From JAGXSE01 sp040757295 (GTDB lineage: Bacteria > Bacillota > PH28-bin88), in the NCBI GenBank assembly GCA_040757295.1, contig JBFLXH010000005.1, positions 1 to 64,000 of the forward strand: 64,000 bases of DNA, read 5' to 3'. Under the pieces are notes generated by a model that worked only from the letters and a program-made list of their open reading frames with translations, searched no databases and was not told the origin of the DNA. Within the stretch, counting starts at the first letter, position 1. Each line of letters starts with the position of its first letter. Shown here one piece after another: positions 59,800 through 64,000 of this stretch. The position numbers were made by a program, and so were the translations under genes.

Positions 59800-60793
59800 A
59801 CAGTTTCTGCCAGCTTTGATCCAGCATATTAACCATTACTTTCGGGTTGCCTTCTGCATTGGAGCCGGTTTTGGTGATCCTGCCGGAAAAAATGAAGCCA
59901 TCGGTCCGGTCTTCACTTTCAATAATTCCGCCAATAACCTTGAAATTAACCTCCCGTTCGTGGTCAGGCAACATAGCTTCAGGGTTAAAGGCTTCTTGCA
60001 GGCGCAAGCAGCGTTCATACTCCTCAAACAGTTGCCAGACACATTTTTCCACCAAGGGAGGCGGAACAGAAACTGGCAACTGGATATTTTGCTTTGCTTC
60101 CCTCCGAGAGATCATGTAATTATGAGCATAAAGCTTTTCCGTTAAATTATCGATAATCTCTTGGATTACTGTTTCCGGCAGGGAAAAACTGCGTTGGGTC
60201 AGGAGCTTGCGCGCCAAGGATCGGATTAAGGCATGATTGCGGTGTACATTTCCTAATGCTAAAGGGTGCACCCTGTCTGACAGCAGGCGAAAAATTGATA
60301 ATATCTGGTTCTCGCTGTTCAAGCCTCCTTTTTCCCTGGCTAAGGCCAAGTAGGAAGACACATCTTCCACGCTCACCGGAATCCTGGCAATGGGGTTATT
60401 AGGGTCCTGTGGATTAAAGGCATTAGCTACGCTTGGGTCAATTGGGCCCAACTCTCCCATCCGCCCCATTACCAACTCATCAGCGCCTAAACAAATGAGG
60501 GTACCGGCGCTGTAAGCCCGGTAAGGAATTATCACCCCGAAAAAAGGAGTGTATTCCCGAATCAGATTTACCAAACGCCAAGGAGTTAATACATCTCCTC
60601 CACGGGTATACAGAAGCAGATGAACCTTAGGTTGAGGCCCCATTATTTCCAGGTGATGAAAAAATACTCTGATAATATCAGGAGCTACCCGGGTATTGAC
60701 ATTTTCCCGATCTCCGGTCAGGTAGCATATGATGCGGGAACCTAAATAATCCTCTAATTCCTTGATCAGGGTTATTCTCTGTTGCCGTTCCAT
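59768..60793 (-). CDS. SDH-type ClpP-fold serine proteinase
   Basis: 341 residues: LYTRGGDVLTPWRLVNLIR, then Ser95 in YRAYSAGTL and GELGPIDPS, the signature of the SDH_sah/SppA-like serine proteinase family. A long C-terminal helical part follows. No signal peptide, so it is cytosolic or peripheral. Physiological substrate unknown. Confidence 0.88.
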   Translation of the reverse strand: MERQQRITLIKELEDYLGSRIICYLTGDRENVNTRVAPDIIRVFFHHLEIMGPQPKVHLLLYTRGGDVLTPWRLVNLIREYTPFFGVIIPYRAYSAGTLICLGADELVMGRMGELGPIDPSVANAFNPQDPNNPIARIPVSVEDVSSYLALAREKGGLNSENQILSIFRLLSDRVHPLALGNVHRNHALIRSLARKLLTQRSFSLPETVIQEIIDNLTEKLYAHNYMISRREAKQNIQLPVSVPPPLVEKCVWQLFEEYERCLRLQEAFNPEAMLPDHEREVNFKVIGGIIESEDRTDGFIFSGRITKTGSNAEGNPKVMVNMLDQSWQKLYERGCTCRGL

Positions 60794-60861
60794 TTTTTCA
60801 CCCCGCCAGGTAATTTGCGGTATTATTATTTCCTCCCATCACCTAGCTATGCTACTGGAAT

Positions 60862-61998
60862 CTAGAAAACAATCTTTTGCCGTCTTAAATTGATGTTCAG
60901 GACCAACCCTAAGGCCAACATATTTGCCAGCATGCTGCTGCCCCCAGAGCTAAAAAGAGGCAATGGCAGTCCTGTAATCGGCATTAAACCAATGGTCATC
61001 CCCACGTTTTCCACAATATGAAAAAAAATCATAGACGTCACGCCGGTAACTAACAGGGCTCCAAAAAGGTCCTTTGCTTCAAAAGCGATCCGGATGCACC
61101 GGTAAATTAAAACAAAGTACAAGATCAGGAGAGAAGCGGCTCCAATAAAGCCAAGCTCTTCTCCTACCACAGAAAAAATAAAGTCGGTGTGGTGCTCCGG
61201 CAGAAAGTTTAACTGTACCTGGGAACCCTTGGTCAGGCCTTGGCCCCATAAACCCCCGGAACCAATAGCCACCTGGGACTGGATAATATTATAACCGGCG
61301 CCCCGCCCGCCATAACCATCGTTATAAGGATTAAGAAAAACGACCAAACGCATTAATTGATAACCTTCCAGCGGCACGGGCAGACCGAAACGGAAATGTC
61401 CTACCAGCACGCCTATACATGCAAGCAAGCCAAAAAGGATAATACCGGTCAGAAGCCTGGGATTAGCTCCGCCAATGAACAACATCCCAAAAAGAATGGC
61501 CACAAAAACCAAGGAAGTTCCGAGATCGGGCTGAGCCATAATTAAAAGCATTGGCGGGATGAAAAAGGCAAAACAGGGAATAAGATCCCACAAACGATCC
61601 AGCTTTCCCTGTCTTTTAACCAGGAATTGAGCAAAGGAAATAATTATAAATACCTTGGCAAATTCGGAAGGCTGAATCTTTAACGGCCCATACCCCAGCC
61701 ACCTTGTGGCGCCCTTGGCGTCATCACCCAGCACTAAGACTGCCAGCAGCATCAAGAGGTTAAGAGCGTAAATATGCCAGCCCATCCTGGTCAGATGGCT
61801 GTAGTTTATTGTTAAAACCGCTATAAGGGCTGCAAAACCCACGCCAATCCACATCAGGTGTTTACGAAAATAATAGGTGGGATCCCCAGGGATGACACTG
61901 GCAGAAGCGCTGTAAAGCACCACTGCGCTCATGGACAGTATCGCCAGAAGGGATAAAATTAGGGTATAGTCAATATTCTGCAAGAGTCTCCGATCCAT
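60862..61998 (-). CDS. rodA: RodA peptidoglycan glycosyltransferase (SEDS)
   Basis: 378 residues with about ten membrane helices and SEDS motifs: PSEFAKVFIIISFA, GSGGLWGQGLTKGSQ, LPEHHTDFIFSVVGEELG, PLPLFSSGGSSMLAN. It polymerises lateral-wall glycan. It fits with MurJ and the MreB-like protein elsewhere in the window. The start is ATG. Confidence 0.93.
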   Translation of the reverse strand: MDRRLLQNIDYTLILSLLAILSMSAVVLYSASASVIPGDPTYYFRKHLMWIGVGFAALIAVLTINYSHLTRMGWHIYALNLLMLLAVLVLGDDAKGATRWLGYGPLKIQPSEFAKVFIIISFAQFLVKRQGKLDRLWDLIPCFAFFIPPMLLIMAQPDLGTSLVFVAILFGMLFIGGANPRLLTGIILFGLLACIGVLVGHFRFGLPVPLEGYQLMRLVVFLNPYNDGYGGRGAGYNIIQSQVAIGSGGLWGQGLTKGSQVQLNFLPEHHTDFIFSVVGEELGFIGAASLLILYFVLIYRCIRIAFEAKDLFGALLVTGVTSMIFFHIVENVGMTIGLMPITGLPLPLFSSGGSSMLANMLALGLVLNINLRRQKIVF

Positions 61999-62024
61999 TT
62001 TATCCCTCCTCCAATTTATCTTAT

Positions 62025-62127
62025 AATGAGCAAGGCCACTAATTATTCATTGATTTGCCGTGGCCTCAAAGCGAATTTCATACTCGGCTTCATTATGATA
62101 ATGCAATTTTATCCCTTGCCGAGTATA
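62025..62127. repeat. Palindromic GGCC/CTCGGC repeat, single unit
   Basis: AATGAGCAAGGCCAC..GTGGCCTCAAAGCGAATTTC then ATACTCGG..CCGAGTAT. The outer stem differs from the 1-240 copies by paired changes. Confidence 0.85.
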
Positions 62128-62230
62128 TCATAATTATTATAGATCACTCCTCCCCAGCTTAGCTACTGACAAAATTACGGCAGGATCAAGCTTTGGTTAA
62201 AACAAAACGTTCACTGAAGTAACACTTTCA

Positions 62231-62258
62231 AAAAAAAGAGGGGCCCGAAGGCCCCCGG
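62231..62258 (-). terminator. Terminator after the APC permease
   Basis: On the minus strand, GGGGGCC-TTC-GGGCCCCTC is followed by TTTTTTTT. Confidence 0.9.
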
Positions 62259-62272
62259 CGTAGAAAGAAAGA

Positions 62273-63700
62273 TTACCTGCCGTAAGTGCTCTTTTCGTGA
62301 TCTACCACTATTCCCCGCAGGATTCCGTCTGCTGCATTGCCGTAGGCAGCTTTCGCCCAGACATAGAAGATCAATCCCAGTAAGGACCAGCCCAAGACCA
62401 TAGCCCATTCATAGGGCCACACCAAGGCAGCAGGAGAAACCCCCGGCAGGTACAGCAGCACAAAAAAGCCGCTTAAAACTACTGCAATAGTGCCTACCAG
62501 TTTTCCTTGAGGAACTAAGAAAGGCCTGGGCATTTGGGGTTCTTTAGACCGCAAGGCTAAAAATGAAGCAGCTACCAGGACCCAAGCAACTACTACCGCA
62601 AAGCCGCCTGCGTCCACCAGCCAAACCAGCATTTTCCTGCCCAGCAAAGGGGCAAGGGTAGACAGGATGCCAATCAGAATAATGGCATTATGGGGGGTTT
62701 TATATTTTGGGTGCAGCGCGCCCAGAAATTCAGGCAGCATTTTGGCCCGGGCCATAGCGTAAAGCGCCCGGCTACCGCCGATGTAAAAGGCGTTCCAGCT
62801 GGTCATAATCCCGCAAATGCCACCCAGGATCAGCAGTTTAGCCGCTACCGGGCTTTTGAACACGGCAGCCATGGCGTCGGCTGTAGCCAGGGAAGCAAAA
62901 TTCCTGGCCTCAAAGGGCAAGGCCCGGCTGACACCGAAAATAATAAACATGTACCACGCTACCGCCATTAAAACAGACGCCAATAGGATTAAGCCAATGC
63001 TGCGATAAGGAATGTTTATTTCTTCCGCCGCCTGGGGAATGACATCAAAACCCACAAACATGAAGGGAGTCATGACCATAACAGCAACGATGCCCTTCCA
63101 CCCATCCACAAAGAAGGGCTGCATGGCCTCTGTGCTGCCGGTAAAAAGGCTGCCGGTGATAAACATGACACCAATGATGGCCAGCCCAGCGGTGAGAGTA
63201 GCCTGGAAAACCGCCGCCGGCCTGATGCCAAGGTAATTAACCACCGCAACCAGCACGGATCCCAGCATTCCGACCAGAACCCAAGTAGCATAGACATCCC
63301 AACCGGCTATAGTCCATAAGTAGCCCACTTTATAACCCGGAACAATATACTCCACAACGGTTGGCAGAGCAACCGCCTCGAAGGCCACAACAGATATATA
63401 TCCAAGGATTATTGCCCAAGTACAAATAAACGAGGCTCCTACACCCAACCCTCGCCAACTAAAAAACAGTTCGCCGCCGGCTTTAGGAATTGCTGTTGTT
63501 AACTCCGCATAGGCGAGGCCTATAAAAATAACCATAATACCGCCTAATAAAAAGGCCAACATCCCGCCAAGAGATCCTCCGGTATTAGCCCATTCCCCTG
63601 CCAGGACTACCCAGCCCCAACCGATCATTGCGCCAAAGGCGAGCACCAGCACATCCCACCGGCCCAACACCCTCACCAGGCTATTGTTTTCACTTGACAA
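62273..63700 (-). CDS. APC-family amino acid permease
   Basis: 475 residues with about 12 membrane helices. Helix 1 has the unwound Gly motif FGAMIGWGWVVLAG, and FIGLAYAELTTAIPKAGGE and FVGFDVIPQAAEEI are APC hallmarks. Substrate not predictable. TTG start behind AAGGAGGGAAAATAG. Nothing definite is seen in 63701-64000 apart from a possible insertion-sequence end near 63945. Confidence 0.9.
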   Translation of the reverse strand: MSSENNSLVRVLGRWDVLVLAFGAMIGWGWVVLAGEWANTGGSLGGMLAFLLGGIMVIFIGLAYAELTTAIPKAGGELFFSWRGLGVGASFICTWAIILGYISVVAFEAVALPTVVEYIVPGYKVGYLWTIAGWDVYATWVLVGMLGSVLVAVVNYLGIRPAAVFQATLTAGLAIIGVMFITGSLFTGSTEAMQPFFVDGWKGIVAVMVMTPFMFVGFDVIPQAAEEINIPYRSIGLILLASVLMAVAWYMFIIFGVSRALPFEARNFASLATADAMAAVFKSPVAAKLLILGGICGIMTSWNAFYIGGSRALYAMARAKMLPEFLGALHPKYKTPHNAIILIGILSTLAPLLGRKMLVWLVDAGGFAVVVAWVLVAASFLALRSKEPQMPRPFLVPQGKLVGTIAVVLSGFFVLLYLPGVSPAALVWPYEWAMVLGWSLLGLIFYVWAKAAYGNAADGILRGIVVDHEKSTYGR

Positions 63701-64000
63701 CTATTTTCCCTCCTTTTTTTCTCTTTGCTACCATCCCAAATTATTTGGAAAACTACTCCTTTGCTTGCATACCACCCCCAAACCGCTTTTTGAATGGCAA
63801 CTGCTGTTGTAACAAACCTTAAGATGCAAAATTGATGCCAATACAGAAAATTTTTTATTCTCTGTATTTACTTAATTGGCTAAAATTATTAAATTCTTAA
63901 TGCCTGAATAACATGAATAATGCAAAATAACCTCAAACTTTCCAGCTCTTTTGGGACACCCCTATTGAATAATGAGCCGTAAAAAATGCAAAAATACCGA

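Overview
The window looks like chromosomal DNA of an anaerobic, probably thermophilic, spore-forming Firmicute of the Carboxydothermus/Moorella/Desulfotomaculum type. The reasons are: an archaeal-type (group III) chaperonin inside a CIRCE-controlled hrcA-dnaK operon; the sporulation genes spoIIP, spoIVFA and spo0B; a leuS T-box and an S-box (SAM-I) leader; many TTG and GTG starts with strong Shine-Dalgarno sites; and a cleavable L27 leader paired with Prp. The genus cannot be fixed from sequence alone. Almost all genes lie on the minus strand. The order is that of the Bacillus comEC-holA-rpsT-spoIIP-lepA-hemW-hrcA-dnaK region and of the rplU-rpmA-obg-proBA-nadD-rsfS region, broken up by insertions.

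Layout (transcription runs mainly right to left). 1-12 kb: palindromic repeats, nfeD, rpsU, hinT, mtaB, rsmE, prmA, dnaJ, dnaK, grpE, chaperonin and hrcA behind CIRCE. 12-24 kb: hemW with a candidate structured RNA upstream, lepA, murJ, a YqxA-like protein, spoIIP, a PF04020-type membrane protein, rpsT (plus strand), holA, an mreB-like gene (plus strand) and pdxA. 24-30.5 kb: thiL, thiD behind two tandem terminators, a TnpB-element remnant, metY under a SAM-I riboswitch, and comEC.

30.6-39.4 kb is an accessory zone. It holds a RelBE-like module, an MNT-HEPN pair with a broken HEPN gene, a duplicated relE fragment, a Phd-PIN module, a nickel/cobalt ECF transporter (nikMN-Q-O) behind an attenuator-like leader, an RHH-PIN module, a nicotinamidase-like gene and a frameshifted flavin reductase. 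39.4-50 kb: lytic transglycosylase, thiolase, comEA, leuS with its T-box, rsfS, yqeK, a repeat block, an RRM protein, nadD, proA and proB. 50-62 kb: yhbY (extended by repeats), obg, spo0B, rpmA, prp, rplU, rng, two radical-SAM-associated genes, spoIVFA, an SDH-type serine proteinase and rodA. 62-64 kb: an APC permease.

The most unusual content is non-coding. There are four kinds of dispersed repeat: GGCC/CCGGGCAT palindromes whose stems covary between copies; a compound hairpin element carrying those palindromes at one fixed internal site; a pair of about 330-360 bp inverted copies; and triple REP-like units that have been read into the yhbY reading frame. There are also several untested candidate leader RNAs, upstream of hemW, thiD and nikMN. 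No tRNA, rRNA or CRISPR array was recognised.
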